Shown here one piece after another: positions 18,311 through 31,950 of a stretch of DNA of 59,939 nt. Each line of letters begins with the position of its first letter. The stretch's first letter is position 1. Both the position numbers and the translations under genes were made by a program. Under the pieces are notes generated by a model. The model ran no database searches, had not been told where the DNA came from, and saw only the letters and a program-made list of their open reading frames with translations. Source of the DNA: Vogesella oryzae (GTDB lineage: Bacteria; Pseudomonadota; Gammaproteobacteria; Burkholderiales; Chromobacteriaceae); the NCBI RefSeq assembly GCF_902829295.1, contig NZ_CADEPL010000057.1:1-59939 (forward strand), read 5' to 3'.

Positions 18311-19642
18311 TCAAGCGGCGCGGATTGCCGCCGCGATTGCCTCGGCCCACTGCGTGGCCAATGCCGCATCGTCGGCCTCGACCATCACCCGTACCACCGG
18401 TTCGGTACCGGAAGGCCGCAGCACCACCCGGCCGCGTCCGGCCAGCGCGGCGGTGGCCGCTTCCAGCTGCGCGGCACTGGCACGTTGCCAGTCCTGGCCA
18501 TCCAGGCGCACGTTGATCATCTTTTGCGGGAACGGCTGCCAGTCGTTGCAGATGGCGGCCAGATCCTTGCCCAGCTCCTTGCATGCGGCCAACACCTGCA
18601 GACAGGAGATGATGCCGTCACCGGTGCTGTGCTTGTCCAGGCACAGGATATGGCCGGAAGCCTCGCCCCCTACCTGCCAGCCGTTGGCATGCAGCATTTC
18701 CAGTACGTAGCGGTCGCCCACCTTGGCACGCCCGAACGGCACACCCTGCTGCTGTAGCGCCAGCTCCATCGCCATATTGGTCATTACCGTCCCCACCACG
18801 CCGCCGTGCAGTTGGCCGCGCGCCGCGCGCGCCTTGGCCACCACGTAGATCAGCTGGTCACCGTCGTAAAGCCGGCCATCGCGATCCGCCATCATCAGCC
18901 GATCGCCGTCGCCATCCAGCGAGATACCGAAATCGGCACCATGCGCCTTAACCGCCGCCGCAACCGCCTCCGGATGGGTCGCGCCGACAGCATCGTTAAT
19001 GTTGTAACCGTTCGGTTCGCCACCAATGGTGATGACCTCGGCGCCCAGCTCGTGAAACACCTTGGGGGCGATGTGGTAGGTCGCGCCATGCGCACAGTCC
19101 ACGACCAGCTTCATGCCGCGCAGGTTGAGCTCGTTCGGGAACGTACTCTTGCAGAACTCGATGTAACGCTCGGCGGCGCCATCGATACGACGGGCACGCC
19201 CCAGCTCCCGTGACGGGCTGGTTTCCATCGGCGAATCCAGCATCGCCTCGATCTGCAGCTCCAGTGCATCGTCCAGCTTCTTGCCGCCCTCGGCAAAGAA
19301 CTTGATGCCGTTATCCTGATACGGGTTATGCGAGGCGGAAATCATCACCCCGGCGGACAGCCGCAGCGCGCGGGTCAGGTAGGCGATACCCGGCGTCGGC
19401 AGCGGGCCGGTCAGCAGTACATTGACGCCGGCCGCAGTAAAACCGGCCTGCAGCGCCGCTTCCAGCATGTAGCCGGAGATACGGGTGTCCTTGCCGATGA
19501 TCACCGTCGGGTGCTCCTGACGCTCGTGATCCACTAGCACCTTGCCGGCGGCGTAGCCCAGTCGCAGCACGAAATCCGGAGTGATCGGAAACTTGCCGAC
19601 TTCGCCTCGCACGCCGTCGGTACCAAAATATTTACGGCCCAT
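18311..19642 (-). CDS. glmM: Phosphoglucosamine mutase
   Basis: GlmM converts glucosamine 6-phosphate to glucosamine 1-phosphate for UDP-GlcNAc, peptidoglycan and LPS synthesis. The 443-residue protein carries the phosphoserine loop [12 protein letters not shown] (Ser104), the metal loop [10 protein letters not shown] near residue 240, the sugar-binding GGEASGH near 325 and the phosphate-binding [11 protein letters not shown] near 410. All are intact. It follows folP after 72 bases in the order ftsH-folP-glmM, which is widely conserved in proteobacteria. Confidence 0.97.
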   Translation of the reverse strand: MGRKYFGTDGVRGEVGKFPITPDFVLRLGYAAGKVLVDHERQEHPTVIIGKDTRISGYMLEAALQAGFTAAGVNVLLTGPLPTPGIAYLTRALRLSAGVMISASHNPYQDNGIKFFAEGGKKLDDALELQIEAMLDSPMETSPSRELGRARRIDGAAERYIEFCKSTFPNELNLRGMKLVVDCAHGATYHIAPKVFHELGAEVITIGGEPNGYNINDAVGATHPEAVAAAVKAHGADFGISLDGDGDRLMMADRDGRLYDGDQLIYVVAKARAARGQLHGGVVGTVMTNMAMELALQQQGVPFGRAKVGDRYVLEMLHANGWQVGGEASGHILCLDKHSTGDGIISCLQVLAACKELGKDLAAICNDWQPFPQKMINVRLDGQDWQRASAAQLEAATAALAGRGRVVLRPSGTEPVVRVMVEADDAALATQWAEAIAAAIRAA

Positions 19643-19714
19643 TGTCAGCCCTTTTCTATCGCAATTTGGCGGCTATTCTAGCGCCGGCACTCGACCGGCT
19701 GCCAACCTTCTGAA

Positions 19715-20554
19715 TTATTCGCTATCCGCTACTGCTTGCCATAGCTGCAGCGCCTGGCGCGTAGCTTTTACATCATGTACCCGGATGATTTTGGCCCCGC
19801 GTTGTGCGGCCAACAGCGCCGCCGCCACGCTGGCGCCCAAGCGCTGGTCCGGCTGCGCCTCGCCGGTAACGGCTCCCAACATCGACTTGCGCGACATGCC
19901 GACCAGCAACGGCACACCGGCCATGGCCTCCAGTCGCGGTAACTCGCGCAGCAACGCCAGGTTGTGCTCCAGCGTCTTGCCAAAGCCGAACCCCGGGTCG
20001 CCCAGCAGTCGCGCGGCTGCCACGCCATGTTCGCGGCACAAGGCCACGCGGCGCGCCAGGTAGTCGCCCACCTCCTCGACCACGTCCCGATACTGCGGCT
20101 TGTGCTGCATATTGTCCGGGTTGCCCTGCTTGTGCATCAGGCAGACGCCGACGTTGGCCGCAGCCACCAGCGCCAGCGCGCCCTCGTCCTCCAGTGCCGA
20201 CACATCGTTGATCAGGTCAACCGCACCGGCTGCCAACGCCGCCCGCATCACGCTGGTACGACGGGTATCCAGCGACAGCGGCACATTCAGCGCCACCAGC
20301 TTTTCCAGCACCGGCAGCACCCGCTGCAACTCTTCCTCCGGGCTGACAAACGGTGCACCCGGCCGGGTTGACTCGCCACCGATATCGAGGATATCGGCCC
20401 CTTCGGCCAGCAGTGCTTCGGCACGCGCCAGCGCGTTATCCAGCCGATCATAGCGGCCGCCATCGGAAAAAGAGTCGGGAGTAACGTTAAGGATGCCCAT
20501 CACCAGAGGACGGGTCAGATCGAGCGTAAAGCGCCCGCAAACAAATGGCTGCAT
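19715..20554 (-). CDS. folP: Dihydropteroate synthase
   Basis: FolP joins p-aminobenzoate to the pterin pyrophosphate in folate synthesis and is the sulfonamide target. The 279-residue protein has [14 protein letters not shown] near residue 20, [11 protein letters not shown] near 55, and [13 protein letters not shown] near 215. ATG 20554 gives the family N-terminus, although the frame is open upstream. No clear Shine-Dalgarno precedes it: the bases just upstream are a GCGGCCAAC copy of the window-wide repeat. It lies between ftsH and glmM, with a terminator-like hairpin upstream. Confidence 0.95.
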   Translation of the reverse strand: MQPFVCGRFTLDLTRPLVMGILNVTPDSFSDGGRYDRLDNALARAEALLAEGADILDIGGESTRPGAPFVSPEEELQRVLPVLEKLVALNVPLSLDTRRTSVMRAALAAGAVDLINDVSALEDEGALALVAAANVGVCLMHKQGNPDNMQHKPQYRDVVEEVGDYLARRVALCREHGVAAARLLGDPGFGFGKTLEHNLALLRELPRLEAMAGVPLLVGMSRKSMLGAVTGEAQPDQRLGASVAAALLAAQRGAKIIRVHDVKATRQALQLWQAVADSE

Positions 20555-20601
20555 GTTGGCCGCACCGCGTTGGACTGTGGCCGCACCGACTGGCGCGGCG
20601 G

Positions 20602-20635
20602 AGAAAAAACAAGGCCGCAGCTTAAGGCTGCGGCC
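20602..20635 (-). terminator. Terminator-like hairpin between ftsH and folP
   Basis: GGCCGCAG (20613-20620) pairs with CTGCGGCC (20628-20635), and on the minus strand the stem is followed by TTGTTTTTTC. It lies 26 bases after the ftsH stop and would reduce read-through into folP. Confidence 0.8.
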
Positions 20636-20660
20636 CTGGGTTGGCAAGCCGGTCGCCGGC

Positions 20661-22568
20661 TTACACTTCCTGTGCCGGTGTAGCGCTGGCTTCTGGAGCC
20701 GGCGGCGGGTTCTTCGGCTCGGAAGGTTTGGCAAAACCACCACCCGGTTTCGGCGGACGCGGCGGGCGGCCATCCATGATGTCGTTGATCTGCTCGGCAT
20801 CGATGGTTTCCCACTCCAGCAGCGCGGCGGTCATTGCCTCCACCTTGTCGCGGTTCTCGTCCAGCAGGCGGCGAGCCAGCGCGTACTGCTGGTCGATGAT
20901 GCGGCGAATTTCCTGATCCACCTGCTGCATGGTGGCTTCGGACAGGTTCTTGTGGGTGGTGACCGAGCGGCCGAGGAAGATTTCCCCCTCGTTCTCGCCG
21001 TACACCATCGGCCCCAGTTTGTCGGACATACCGTAACGGGTCACCATGTCGCGAGCCATCTGGGTGGCGCGCTCGAAGTCGTTGCTGGCACCGGTCGTCA
21101 TCTGGTTCATGAACAATTCTTCGGCGATACGGCCACCGAACAGAATAGCGATGCGATCCAGCAGATAACCACGGTCATACGCATAGCGGTCTTCTTCCGG
21201 CAGCTGCATGGTCACACCCAGCGCACGACCGCGCGGGATGATGGTGACCTTATGCACCGGATCAGACTTCGGCAGCAGTTTGGCAACGATGGCGTGGCCG
21301 GACTCGTGATACGCGGTATTCTTTTTCTCCTCTTCGGACATCACCATGGAGCGACGTTCCGCGCCCATCATGATCTTGTCCTTGGCGGATTCGAAATCCA
21401 GCATATCAACCAGACGCTTGCTGCGACGCGCGGCGAACAAGGCCGCCTCGTTCACCAGGTTGGCCAGATCGGCACCGGAAAAACCAGGCGTACCGCGGGC
21501 GATAACCGATGCGTCCACGTCGGCAGCAATCGGTACTTTGCGCATGTGCACGCCCAGAATCTGTTCGCGACCACGAATATCCGGCAGCGGCACCACCACC
21601 TGGCGGTCAAAACGGCCCGGACGCTGCAGCGCAGGGTCGAGTACGTCCGGACGGTTGGTAGCGGCAATCACGATCACGGTCTGGTTGGTTTCGAAACCAT
21701 CCATCTCCACCAGCAGCTGGTTGAGGGTCTGTTCGCGTTCGTCGTTACCGCCGCCGAGGCCGGCGCCTCGCTGACGGCCGACAGCGTCGATTTCATCGAT
21801 AAAGATGATGCATGGCGCGTTTTTCTTGGCTTGCTCGAACATGTCGCGTACGCGAGAGGCGCCGACACCGACGAACATTTCCACGAAATCGGAACCGGAA
21901 ATGCTGAAGAACGGTACCTTGGCTTCACCGGCGATGGCCTTCGCCAGCAGCGTCTTACCGGTACCCGGGCTGCCTGCCAGCAGGATGCCGCGCGGAATGC
22001 GACCACCCAGACTCTGGTAGCGGGTCGGGTCGCGCAGGTAGTCGACGATCTCCTTCACCTCTTCCTTGGCCTCGTCACAACCGGCCACATCGGCAAAGGT
22101 CACGGTATTGGTGTCCTGATCCAGCATGCGCGCCTTGCTCTTGCCGAACGAGAATGCACCGCCCTTGCCGCCGCCCTGCATCTGGCGCATGAAGAAGAAC
22201 CACACACCGATCAGCAACAGCATCGGGAACCAGCTGATGAAGATGTTCATCAGCATGGACGGCTCTTCCTCCGGCTTGGCAGAGAAGCGCACATTGTTGT
22301 TGATCAGCACATCCACCAGCTTGGTATCCAGCGGCGCAAAAGAGCTGAACTGCGAACCGTCATTGCGTTTGCCGCGAATCCACTGCCCGCGTAACGGGTT
22401 ACCTTCGATGGTAAGAGATTGCACCTTGCCGGTTTCGACATCGCTGATGAATTGCGAGTACTCGATCTGGTTCTGTGTTTCCTGACGTTTGGTGAACTGG
22501 TTAAACACGGTCATCAGTACCAGACCGATGATCACCCAGATCGCTATATTCTTACCGATATTGTTCAC
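20661..22568 (-). CDS. ftsH: ATP-dependent zinc metalloprotease FtsH
   Basis: FtsH is the essential membrane-anchored AAA+ protease that degrades unassembled membrane proteins and regulators. The 635-residue protein has two N-terminal membrane segments (about 8-24 and 105-122) around a periplasmic domain, then the AAA module with Walker A GSPGTGKT (near 195), Walker [12 protein letters not shown] and the second region of homology ([19 protein letters not shown]). The zinc site is [11 protein letters not shown] near 420. The tail is Pro-rich. It follows rlmE by 69 bases, the same order as in E. coli. Confidence 0.98.
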   Translation of the reverse strand: MNNIGKNIAIWVIIGLVLMTVFNQFTKRQETQNQIEYSQFISDVETGKVQSLTIEGNPLRGQWIRGKRNDGSQFSSFAPLDTKLVDVLINNNVRFSAKPEEEPSMLMNIFISWFPMLLLIGVWFFFMRQMQGGGKGGAFSFGKSKARMLDQDTNTVTFADVAGCDEAKEEVKEIVDYLRDPTRYQSLGGRIPRGILLAGSPGTGKTLLAKAIAGEAKVPFFSISGSDFVEMFVGVGASRVRDMFEQAKKNAPCIIFIDEIDAVGRQRGAGLGGGNDEREQTLNQLLVEMDGFETNQTVIVIAATNRPDVLDPALQRPGRFDRQVVVPLPDIRGREQILGVHMRKVPIAADVDASVIARGTPGFSGADLANLVNEAALFAARRSKRLVDMLDFESAKDKIMMGAERRSMVMSEEEKKNTAYHESGHAIVAKLLPKSDPVHKVTIIPRGRALGVTMQLPEEDRYAYDRGYLLDRIAILFGGRIAEELFMNQMTTGASNDFERATQMARDMVTRYGMSDKLGPMVYGENEGEIFLGRSVTTHKNLSEATMQQVDQEIRRIIDQQYALARRLLDENRDKVEAMTAALLEWETIDAEQINDIMDGRPPRPPKPGGGFAKPSEPKNPPPAPEASATPAQEV

Positions 22569-22637
22569 AAGAGCGTGCTCCTATGTGCCCTGACAAGGTA
22601 AATGGTTATCTGATTGTAAACTGGGGCAGGCAGGCTG

Positions 22638-23255
22638 TCAGCGACGACCCTTGCCCAGCAGGTAGATTTCACTGGAGCGATCGCGCGAAGCTTTGGGCTT
22701 GCGCGTTACCACTTCGGTAAACAATTCACGCATGGCTTTCATGTAATCCTGGAATTCACTCCCCTGAAACACTTTGACGAGAAAGCTGCCGCCCGGTTTC
22801 AAGTGATCGCGAGCGAATTCCAGTGCCAGCTCGGTCAGGTGAAAACTGCGCGCCTGATCGATACTACTCATCCCGGAGATATTGGGCGCCATGTCGGAAA
22901 TTACAAGGTCAAGTTCGCGCCCGCCAAGCAAGGCGACAAATTCATCCAGCACTTCCTGCTCGCGAAAATCCCCCTGGATGAATGCCACGTCCGGAATCGG
23001 GTCCATCGGCAGGATATCCAGCGCAAAGACCTTGCCGTTATCTCCGACGATCCGTGCCGCCACCTGCGACCAGCTCCCTGGAGCAGACCCCAGATCGGCC
23101 AGAATAGTGCCCGGACGGATCAATTTATCCTTTTCATTGATCTCCAGCAGCTTGTAGGCCGCACGGGCACGATAGCCATCTTTCTGTGCCATCTGCACAT
23201 ATGCGTCGTTAACATGTTCTTTCAGCCAGGCATTGCTGGTTTTGCTGCGTGCCAT
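22638..23255 (-). CDS. rlmE: 23S rRNA 2'-O-ribose U2552 methyltransferase
   Basis: RlmE (FtsJ/RrmJ) methylates U2552 in the 23S A-loop late in 50S assembly. The 205-residue protein has the SAM motif [16 protein letters not shown] near residue 55 and the K-D-K-E residues of the family, with [10 protein letters not shown] near 118. ATG 23255 is chosen for the family start MARSK and the AGGA 8 bases upstream; the frame extends to 23273. It heads the rlmE-ftsH group and is divergent from yhbY. Confidence 0.95.
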   Translation of the reverse strand: MARSKTSNAWLKEHVNDAYVQMAQKDGYRARAAYKLLEINEKDKLIRPGTILADLGSAPGSWSQVAARIVGDNGKVFALDILPMDPIPDVAFIQGDFREQEVLDEFVALLGGRELDLVISDMAPNISGMSSIDQARSFHLTELALEFARDHLKPGGSFLVKVFQGSEFQDYMKAMRELFTEVVTRKPKASRDRSSEIYLLGKGRR

Positions 23256-23282
23256 GATGAATTCCTGCATCAAAAATCCCCG

Positions 23283-23311
23283 TTGGGGATTGGGCCAAAC
23301 TCTAGTAAAAT
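23283..23311 (+). promoter_or_regulatory. Candidate yhbY promoter
   Basis: TTGGGG (23283-23288) and TAAAAT (23306-23311) are 17 bases apart, 30 bases before the yhbY start. Confidence 0.5.
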
Positions 23312-23341
23312 CGCTTTTTAATCTGAAACTTGAAGCAATAA

Positions 23342-23668
23342 ATGAAAATCGAACTGACCACAGTCCAGCGCCAATACCTGAAAGGTCTGGCCCACTCGTT
23401 GAACCCGGTGGTGATGATCGGCAATAACGGCCTGACCGAGTCGGTTATCCGCGAAATCGCTATCAATCTGGATGCCCACGAGCTGATCAAGGTTCGCGTT
23501 CAAGGCGATGATCGCGATGCCCGCGTGGCGATGTACGACAAGATCTGCGACGAACTGGGCGCCGGCCAGGTTCAGCATATCGGCAAACTGCTGGTTATGT
23601 ACCGCCCATCCGACAAGCAGCTGATCGAACTGCCCAAGAGCAAGAAAGCGCTGAAGGCCCGCCCGTAA
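23342..23668 (+). CDS. yhbY: CRM-domain ribosome assembly RNA-binding protein YhbY
   Basis: The 108-residue protein is a single CRM domain, found bound to pre-50S particles in E. coli. The start [20 protein letters not shown] and the GxxG-type loop IGNNGLT are characteristic; basic residues cluster at the C-terminus. It is divergently arranged with rlmE, another 50S-assembly gene, as in E. coli. It ends at a strong two-way terminator. Confidence 0.94.
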   Translation: MKIELTTVQRQYLKGLAHSLNPVVMIGNNGLTESVIREIAINLDAHELIKVRVQGDDRDARVAMYDKICDELGAGQVQHIGKLLVMYRPSDKQLIELPKSKKALKARP

Positions 23669-23692
23669 CAGCGATACGGTTACCGGCACGAG

Positions 23693-23722
23693 AAAAAAGC
23701 GGTGGCATGCCACCGCTTTTTT
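23693..23722. terminator. Bidirectional terminator
   Basis: AAAAAAGCGGTGGCA and its perfect complement lie back to back, with A and T runs. It separates yhbY from the convergent DUF4149 gene. Confidence 0.9.
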
Positions 23723-23736
23723 GCTGCCTGCGACAA

Positions 23737-24168
23737 TTAATTATCGTTGCTCAGGATATACATCAGCCCCATCAGGCTCTGCACCAGATAGATCAGACTG
23801 GAAATCGCATGCCAGGTGGCAAAGCCGCCGCCAAATAGACCTTCGGCAGCATGGTTCATCTGAGCTTTCAAACCGGCAATAATCGGAGTCACCGCGAAGT
23901 GGTTGATGATGATGCACACCAGCATCCCCACCAACAACCAGAACGCCCCGCTTTTCAATGCCCTGGCGCCATTGCGCAGCACCAGCTCCGCCATCAGGAA
24001 TACGCTGCACACCAGCCCTACCCAGGCGATAGCTGCAAACAACTTTCCTGCCACCATGCCGGCGGTCACATTATTCAGCGTCGAAAACAGCACCGGCGCC
24101 ACGATAATGCCCACCACCCACATGCCGCCAATCCACAGCGTACGGGCAATTTCACGCAAACCGTTCAT
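23737..24168 (-). CDS. DUF4149 domain membrane protein
   Basis: The 143-residue protein has four hydrophobic segments and matches the DUF4149 (TMEM205-like) family. Conserved parts are GGMWVVGIIVAPVLF near residue 14, the NHFAVTPII segment near 90 and FATWHAISSLIYL near 116. The function is unknown. It starts 49 bases downstream of greA on the same strand and probably shares its transcript, ending at the terminator at 23693. Confidence 0.85.
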   Translation of the reverse strand: MNGLREIARTLWIGGMWVVGIIVAPVLFSTLNNVTAGMVAGKLFAAIAWVGLVCSVFLMAELVLRNGARALKSGAFWLLVGMLVCIIINHFAVTPIIAGLKAQMNHAAEGLFGGGFATWHAISSLIYLVQSLMGLMYILSNDN

Positions 24169-24217
24169 TCAACCCCCTGTTCGGCCACACTGGCAGACAG
24201 CATGCCATCAGGCTGCG

Positions 24218-24694
24218 TCAGATATAGAGTACGTCCAGAATTTCATATTCGCGGATGCCGCCCGGGGCCAGTACTTCAGCCACGTCGCCACCTTCCTTGC
24301 CGATCAGCGCGCGCGCGATCGGCGAGTTGATGGACACCTTGCCATCCTTGATGTCAGCTTCATCGTCGCCCACGATCTGGTAGGTCACTTCATCTTCGCT
24401 TTCCAGATCCATCAGTTTGACGGTAGCACCAAACACGATGCGGCCATCGGCGTTCAGTTCCAGCGGATCGATAATCTGGGCATTGGAGATTTTGCCTTCC
24501 AGCTCGGCAATGCGGCCTTCCACAAACGCCTGGCGCTCTTTGGCCGCATCGTATTCGGCGTTTTCCGACAGGTCGCCCTGCGCGCGCGCTTCGGCAATCG
24601 CCTCGATCACCGACGGACGCTCCACGCTCTTCAGGCGTTGCAATTCGGCCTTGAGCAGCTCGGCACCGCGTACAGTCAGCGGGACTTTGATCAT
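24218..24694 (-). CDS. greA: Transcription elongation factor GreA
   Basis: GreA rescues backtracked RNA polymerase by stimulating transcript cleavage. The 158-residue protein has an N-terminal coiled coil with the acidic tip ([17 protein letters not shown] near residue 38, Asp41 and Glu44) and a C-terminal FKBP-like globular domain. A GGAG ribosome site precedes the ATG. It follows carB on the same strand, an order common in proteobacteria, but a hairpin with a short T run lies between. Confidence 0.97.
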   Translation of the reverse strand: MIKVPLTVRGAELLKAELQRLKSVERPSVIEAIAEARAQGDLSENAEYDAAKERQAFVEGRIAELEGKISNAQIIDPLELNADGRIVFGATVKLMDLESEDEVTYQIVGDDEADIKDGKVSINSPIARALIGKEGGDVAEVLAPGGIREYEILDVLYI

Positions 24695-24729
24695 GTTCTG
24701 TTCTCCGGGGGCCTTCCCGCCCCATGATA

Positions 24730-24762
24730 AAAGCGCAAGCCGCCGTACAGGACGGCGGCTTG
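24730..24762 (-). terminator. Terminator between carB and greA
   Basis: CAAGCCGCCGT and ACGGCGGCTTG pair perfectly; the minus strand continues with CGCTTTTATC. Some read-through into greA remains possible, as the T run is short. Confidence 0.65.
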
Positions 24763-24836
24763 GCGGACGATGTTGTCAGCGCGAATTGTAACGGGATTTT
24801 GCCTGCGGTTCAAAGGTTGGCCGCAGGCAAATCCGC

Positions 24837-28046
<3,210 letters not shown>

Positions 28047-28078
28047 CGTATTCGCTCAATTCAATTCAATGATTCAGT

Positions 28079-28723
28079 TCACAGGCTAGCTGCAGCCAAC
28101 TTGGCGCCAAAACCGACAAACATCGCACCGGCAGTGCCGGACAGCGATGCGGCCAACTTGCGACGGCGGCGGAACGCCTCGGCCAGGCGGAAGCCGGCAA
28201 CGATGATGGTGGTCAGGTACAGCGCGCTAAAGCACTGCAGGATGCCGCCGAGGATCGCGAAGGTCAGCGCCGGATAGGCATAGGCCGGGTCAACAAACTG
28301 CACGAAGAAGGACACGAAGAACAGGATCGCCTTGGGATTCATCAGGCTGATGACCAACGCCCGCACGAAGGGGTTGGCCGCATTCACTGTTCTGGTGGCG
28401 ACTGCTTCGCCACGACTGCTGTTGCGCAATGCCTGCAACGCTGCACGCAGCATGTTGATACCCAGCCACGCCAGATAGCCGCCGCCCAGGTACTTGACCA
28501 CGGCAAACAGCGCCGGATTGGCTTTCAGCAAGCCTGCCGCGCCAGTGGCAGCAAGTGTCATCAGGATGAAGTCGCCGACGAAAACGCCGGCGGCCCCGGC
28601 AAAACCGGCCTTGACGCCGCGCTGGGCAGCGACGGACAGCACATACATCGAGTTGGGCCCCGGCAGCAGCACAATGAAGATGGTGCCGAGGATGTAGGTG
28701 GTCAGGTCGGTTATGCCAAACAT
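28079..28723 (-). CDS. LysE/RhtB-family amino-acid exporter (LeuE-like)
   Basis: The 214-residue inner-membrane protein has about six hydrophobic segments and the family N-terminal motif ILLPGPN-like VLLPGPNSMYVLSVAAQRG near residue 19. It also carries the NPKAILFFVSFFVQF segment near 138. Members export amino acids; resemblance is closest to the LeuE type, but the substrate is not readable from sequence. It sits within the carbamoyl-phosphate synthase locus, 14 bases after carA and 32 bases before carB, so it is probably co-transcribed with both. Confidence 0.9.
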   Translation of the reverse strand: MFGITDLTTYILGTIFIVLLPGPNSMYVLSVAAQRGVKAGFAGAAGVFVGDFILMTLAATGAAGLLKANPALFAVVKYLGGGYLAWLGINMLRAALQALRNSSRGEAVATRTVNAANPFVRALVISLMNPKAILFFVSFFVQFVDPAYAYPALTFAILGGILQCFSALYLTTIIVAGFRLAEAFRRRRKLAASLSGTAGAMFVGFGAKLAAASL

Positions 28724-28737
28724 GATGCGCTCCTTGA

Positions 28738-29871
28738 TCAGGCGGTCTTGCGTTCTGCCATGGCAGCGATGAAGCGGTCGAACAGGTAGGCCACGTCTTC
28801 CGGACCCGGGCTCGCTTCCGGGTGCCCCTGGAAGGAGAACGCCGGACGGTCGGTCAGCGCGATACCCTGCACAGTGCCGTCGAACAGCGAACGATGCGTC
28901 ACGCGCACGTTGGCCGGCAGACTGGTTTCATCTACCTGGAAGCCATGGTTCTGGCTGGTGATCATCACGCGGCCGGAATCCAGGTCCTGCACCGGGTGGT
29001 TGGCACCGTGATGGCCGAACTTCATCTTGGAAGTTTTGCCGCCGGATGCCAGGCCCAACAACTGGTGCCCCAGGCAAATGCCGAATACCGGCAGCTTGGT
29101 ATCCAGAATGTCGCGGATGGCGGCGATGGCGTAGTCGCACGGTTCCGGATCGCCCGGGCCGTTGGACAGGAATACGCCATTCGGATTCAGTGCCAGCACG
29201 TCCTTGGCCGGCGTTTTGGCCGGCACCACGGTGAGCTTGCAGCCGCGCTCGGCGAGCATGCGCAGGATGTTGTGCTTGACGCCGAAGTCGTAGGCCACCA
29301 CGTGGAACGGGGTGTCGGTTTGGGCGGTATAGCCCTGACCCAGACGCCATTCACGGGTGTTCCACTGGTACGGTTGCTCGCAGGTAACGACCTGGGCCAG
29401 ATCCTGGCCAGCCATGCTGCCAAAGCCGCGTGCCAGTTCGATAGCCTTGGCCTCATCGATGTCACCAGCCATGATGCAGCCGGACTGGGCGCCTTTTTCG
29501 CGCAGCATGCGGGTGAGTTTGCGGGTGTCGATGTCGGCGATGGCGACGACATTGTTCTGCTTGAGGTAATCCGACAGCGAGGCTTCAGCACGGAAATTGC
29601 TGTGCAACAGCGGTAGATCACGGATGATCAGACCGGATGCAAAAACGGCGCGGGACTCGGTATCTTCCGAGTTCGCGCCGACATTACCAATATGCGGATA
29701 AGTCAGGGTGACGATCTGCCGGGTGTAGGACGGATCGGTAAGGATCTCCTGATAACCGGTAATGGCGGTATTGAATACCACCTCTCCGACGGTGTGGCCA
29801 TTGGCTCCGATGGCGACGCCTTTAAACAGCGTGCCGTCAGCCAAGGCAAGAATCGCGGGTACGGTTGTCAC
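28738..29871 (-). CDS. carA: Carbamoyl-phosphate synthase small subunit
   Basis: CarA is the glutaminase subunit that feeds ammonia to CarB. The 377-residue protein has the N-terminal CPSase domain ([20 protein letters not shown] near residue 40) and a class-I glutamine amidotransferase domain. The nucleophile is Cys in [11 protein letters not shown] near residue 264, with His/Glu in [10 protein letters not shown] near 350. The start is GTG at 29871, fixed by AGGAG 8 bases upstream; no ATG lies nearby in frame. It heads carA-lysE-carB. Confidence 0.97.
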   Translation of the reverse strand: MTTVPAILALADGTLFKGVAIGANGHTVGEVVFNTAITGYQEILTDPSYTRQIVTLTYPHIGNVGANSEDTESRAVFASGLIIRDLPLLHSNFRAEASLSDYLKQNNVVAIADIDTRKLTRMLREKGAQSGCIMAGDIDEAKAIELARGFGSMAGQDLAQVVTCEQPYQWNTREWRLGQGYTAQTDTPFHVVAYDFGVKHNILRMLAERGCKLTVVPAKTPAKDVLALNPNGVFLSNGPGDPEPCDYAIAAIRDILDTKLPVFGICLGHQLLGLASGGKTSKMKFGHHGANHPVQDLDSGRVMITSQNHGFQVDETSLPANVRVTHRSLFDGTVQGIALTDRPAFSFQGHPEASPGPEDVAYLFDRFIAAMAERKTA

Positions 29872-29965
29872 TGGCTGGCTCCTGAAAATAGTGTTTTTTT
29901 AATCACTTATACAACAAACGGGACACCGCGCGCCTTGCGCATGCCCCGTTCGGATAAACTTTTCG

Positions 29966-29993
29966 ATTGTAACACGAAATCGCTTTTCGGCAA
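29966..29993 (-). promoter_or_regulatory. carA promoter
   Basis: On the minus strand TTGCCG and TACAAT are spaced by 16 bases, 95 bases before the GTG. The leader between holds an inverted repeat (AACGGG 29917-29922 with CCCGTT 29945-29950) that could form a hairpin, but no leader peptide or clear T run follows, so attenuation is only a possibility. Confidence 0.6.
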
Positions 29994-30093
29994 GCCGTCC
30001 TGGCGGACAGCGCCGCAAAAAGGCAGGCTGCCGCCAGCGTCACGCCGGCTGCCGTTTCCGTCAACACCGCGCATACCACCTTCTCCGGATAGC

Positions 30094-30115
30094 AAAACGC
30101 CCCGACTCCGGGGCG
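30094..30115 (-). terminator. Terminator after acyl-CoA dehydrogenase gene
   Basis: CGCCCCG and CGGGGCG pair around ACTC; the minus strand continues with TTTTGC. It lies 14 bases after the stop at 30129. Confidence 0.8.
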
Positions 30116-30128
30116 CCTTGCTTGTCAC

Positions 30129-31913
30129 TCAGAACAGCTCTTCGTCCAGCTCCAGCACACTATCGGCACCATGCACGATTGCCGCCGCCAAGCCGCCGAC
30201 TTGCGGCAGCAGATGCTCGGCATAGAAACGCGCGGTAACGATCTTGGCGGACAGGAAACCGGCATCGGCATCGTCGTCTGCCAGCTGCGCCTTGGCGACC
30301 AGTGCCGCCCGTCCCATCATCCAGCCACCGAGCACAATGCCCATCAATTTGAGGAATGGCACCGAGCCGGCGGCCGCCAGGGCCGGATTGCCACCAAAGG
30401 TTTCGAGGATAAACGCTACACAGCGCTCGGCATCCTTGGCTGCCGCTTCAAGGTTGGCCGCCACAGTGTCGAATCCGGCTGCGGCCAACTTGCGAGCGGT
30501 GGTACGCACCTCTTCCAGCAACCAGCGGGCAGTCGCGCCATCCTCTGCCGCGGTTTTGCGTCCGATCAGATCCAGCGCCTGGATACCGGTAGTGCCTTCG
30601 TAGATGGCGGTGATGCGCGCATCGCGGTAGTACTGGGCTACGCCAGTCTCCTCGATGAAGCCCATGCCGCCATGCACCTGCACAGCCAGACTGGTGATCT
30701 CGTTGGCCTGCTCGGTATTCCAGCCTTTTACGATGGGGATCAGGAAATTCACCAGCGCCTGATTGCGCGCCGCTTCGCTGGCCACCGGGTGGCGGGCAGC
30801 ACGATCCAGCGCGGCAGCCGCGTAAAAGGCCAGCGCACGCTGTGCTTCGATCTGCGCTTTCATGGTCATCAGCATGCGACGCACATCCGGATGACGGATG
30901 ATGGCCACGCCAGCCGAGTCGGGGCTACCGACAGCACGGCTCTGCACCCGCTCGCGGGCATACTCCACCGCCTTCTGATAGGCGCGCTCGGATACCGCCA
31001 TGCCCTCCACACCGACACCGAGACGAGCGTGGTTCATCATGGTGAACATATAACCCAGGCCCTTGTTGGCCTCGCCCACCAGGTAGCCGATGGCGCCACC
31101 CTCGTCGCCAAAGCTCATCACTGCGGTGGGGCTGCCGTGAATGCCCAGCTTGTGCTCCAGCGACACGCAGCGCACGTCGTTGCGTGCCCCCAGGCGGCCA
31201 TCGGCATTGACCAGGAACTTGGGCACGATGAACAGCGAGATGCCTTTCACCCCGGCCGGGGCGTCCGGCAGACGGGCCAGCACCAGGTGGACGATGTTGT
31301 CCGCCATATCGTGCTCGCCCCAGGTAATGAAAATCTTCTGGCCGCTGATTTTGTAACTGCCATCGCCTACCGGCACGGCCTTGCTGCGCACCTGCGCCAA
31401 GTCAGAACCGGCCTGCGGCTCGGTGAGGTTCATGGTGCCGGTCCATTCGCCACTGGACATGCGCGGCAGGTAGACGGCTTTCAGCTCTTCGGAAGCGTGG
31501 TGGTTGATGGCCTCCACCGCCCCCAGCGTCAGCAACGGCGCCAGCGAGAACGCCAGGTTGGCCGAACACCACATTTCTTCCGCCGCAATGGCCACCAGTG
31601 CCGGCAAGCCCTGGCCACCAAACTCGGCCGGGGCTCGCAGCCCTACCCAGCCAGCCTCGACATACTGTTGCCAGGCATCCTTGAAGCCTTCGGCAGCGGT
31701 CACGCTAAAATCCGGTGACCACTTGGCCCCCTTGTCGCCCAGCTTGTTGATCGGCGCCAGCACGTTTTCGGCAAATTTGGCGCCCTCTTCCAGAATGGCA
31801 TCGGTCAGCTCGACGGTGCAGTCCTCGTAGCCCGGCAGGGTGCAGATTGCCGGCAGCTCCGCCAGCTCGTTGAGCGCAAAACGGATGTCCTTGCTTGGTG
31901 CCTTGTAGATCAT
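30129..31913 (-). CDS. Acyl-CoA dehydrogenase (long, C-terminally extended type)
   Basis: This 594-residue FAD enzyme makes the first oxidation of fatty-acid beta-oxidation and passes electrons to ETF. It has the short N-terminal extension (MIYKAPSKDIRFAL) and C-terminal extra domain of the roughly 600-residue class. FAD/acyl motifs include LTEPQAGSDLAQVRSKA near residue 160 and the C-terminal HGGMGFIEETGVAQYYRD near 415, with the likely catalytic Glu in AIYEGTTGIQ. ATG 31913 is fixed by GAGGAG upstream. It follows etfB-etfA, its electron acceptor genes, across a structured spacer. Confidence 0.93.
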   Translation of the reverse strand: MIYKAPSKDIRFALNELAELPAICTLPGYEDCTVELTDAILEEGAKFAENVLAPINKLGDKGAKWSPDFSVTAAEGFKDAWQQYVEAGWVGLRAPAEFGGQGLPALVAIAAEEMWCSANLAFSLAPLLTLGAVEAINHHASEELKAVYLPRMSSGEWTGTMNLTEPQAGSDLAQVRSKAVPVGDGSYKISGQKIFITWGEHDMADNIVHLVLARLPDAPAGVKGISLFIVPKFLVNADGRLGARNDVRCVSLEHKLGIHGSPTAVMSFGDEGGAIGYLVGEANKGLGYMFTMMNHARLGVGVEGMAVSERAYQKAVEYARERVQSRAVGSPDSAGVAIIRHPDVRRMLMTMKAQIEAQRALAFYAAAALDRAARHPVASEAARNQALVNFLIPIVKGWNTEQANEITSLAVQVHGGMGFIEETGVAQYYRDARITAIYEGTTGIQALDLIGRKTAAEDGATARWLLEEVRTTARKLAAAGFDTVAANLEAAAKDAERCVAFILETFGGNPALAAAGSVPFLKLMGIVLGGWMMGRAALVAKAQLADDDADAGFLSAKIVTARFYAEHLLPQVGGLAAAIVHGADSVLELDEELF

Positions 31914-31950
31914 GAGTAAAGCTCCTCTATAACTTCCATCGTCGTGCAAA

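Noticed and set aside
20493-22394. 633-codon open frame opposite ftsH
   Set aside because: It is the complement of a highly conserved gene; composition (many His, Gln, Val) and lack of a ribosome site mark it as a shadow.
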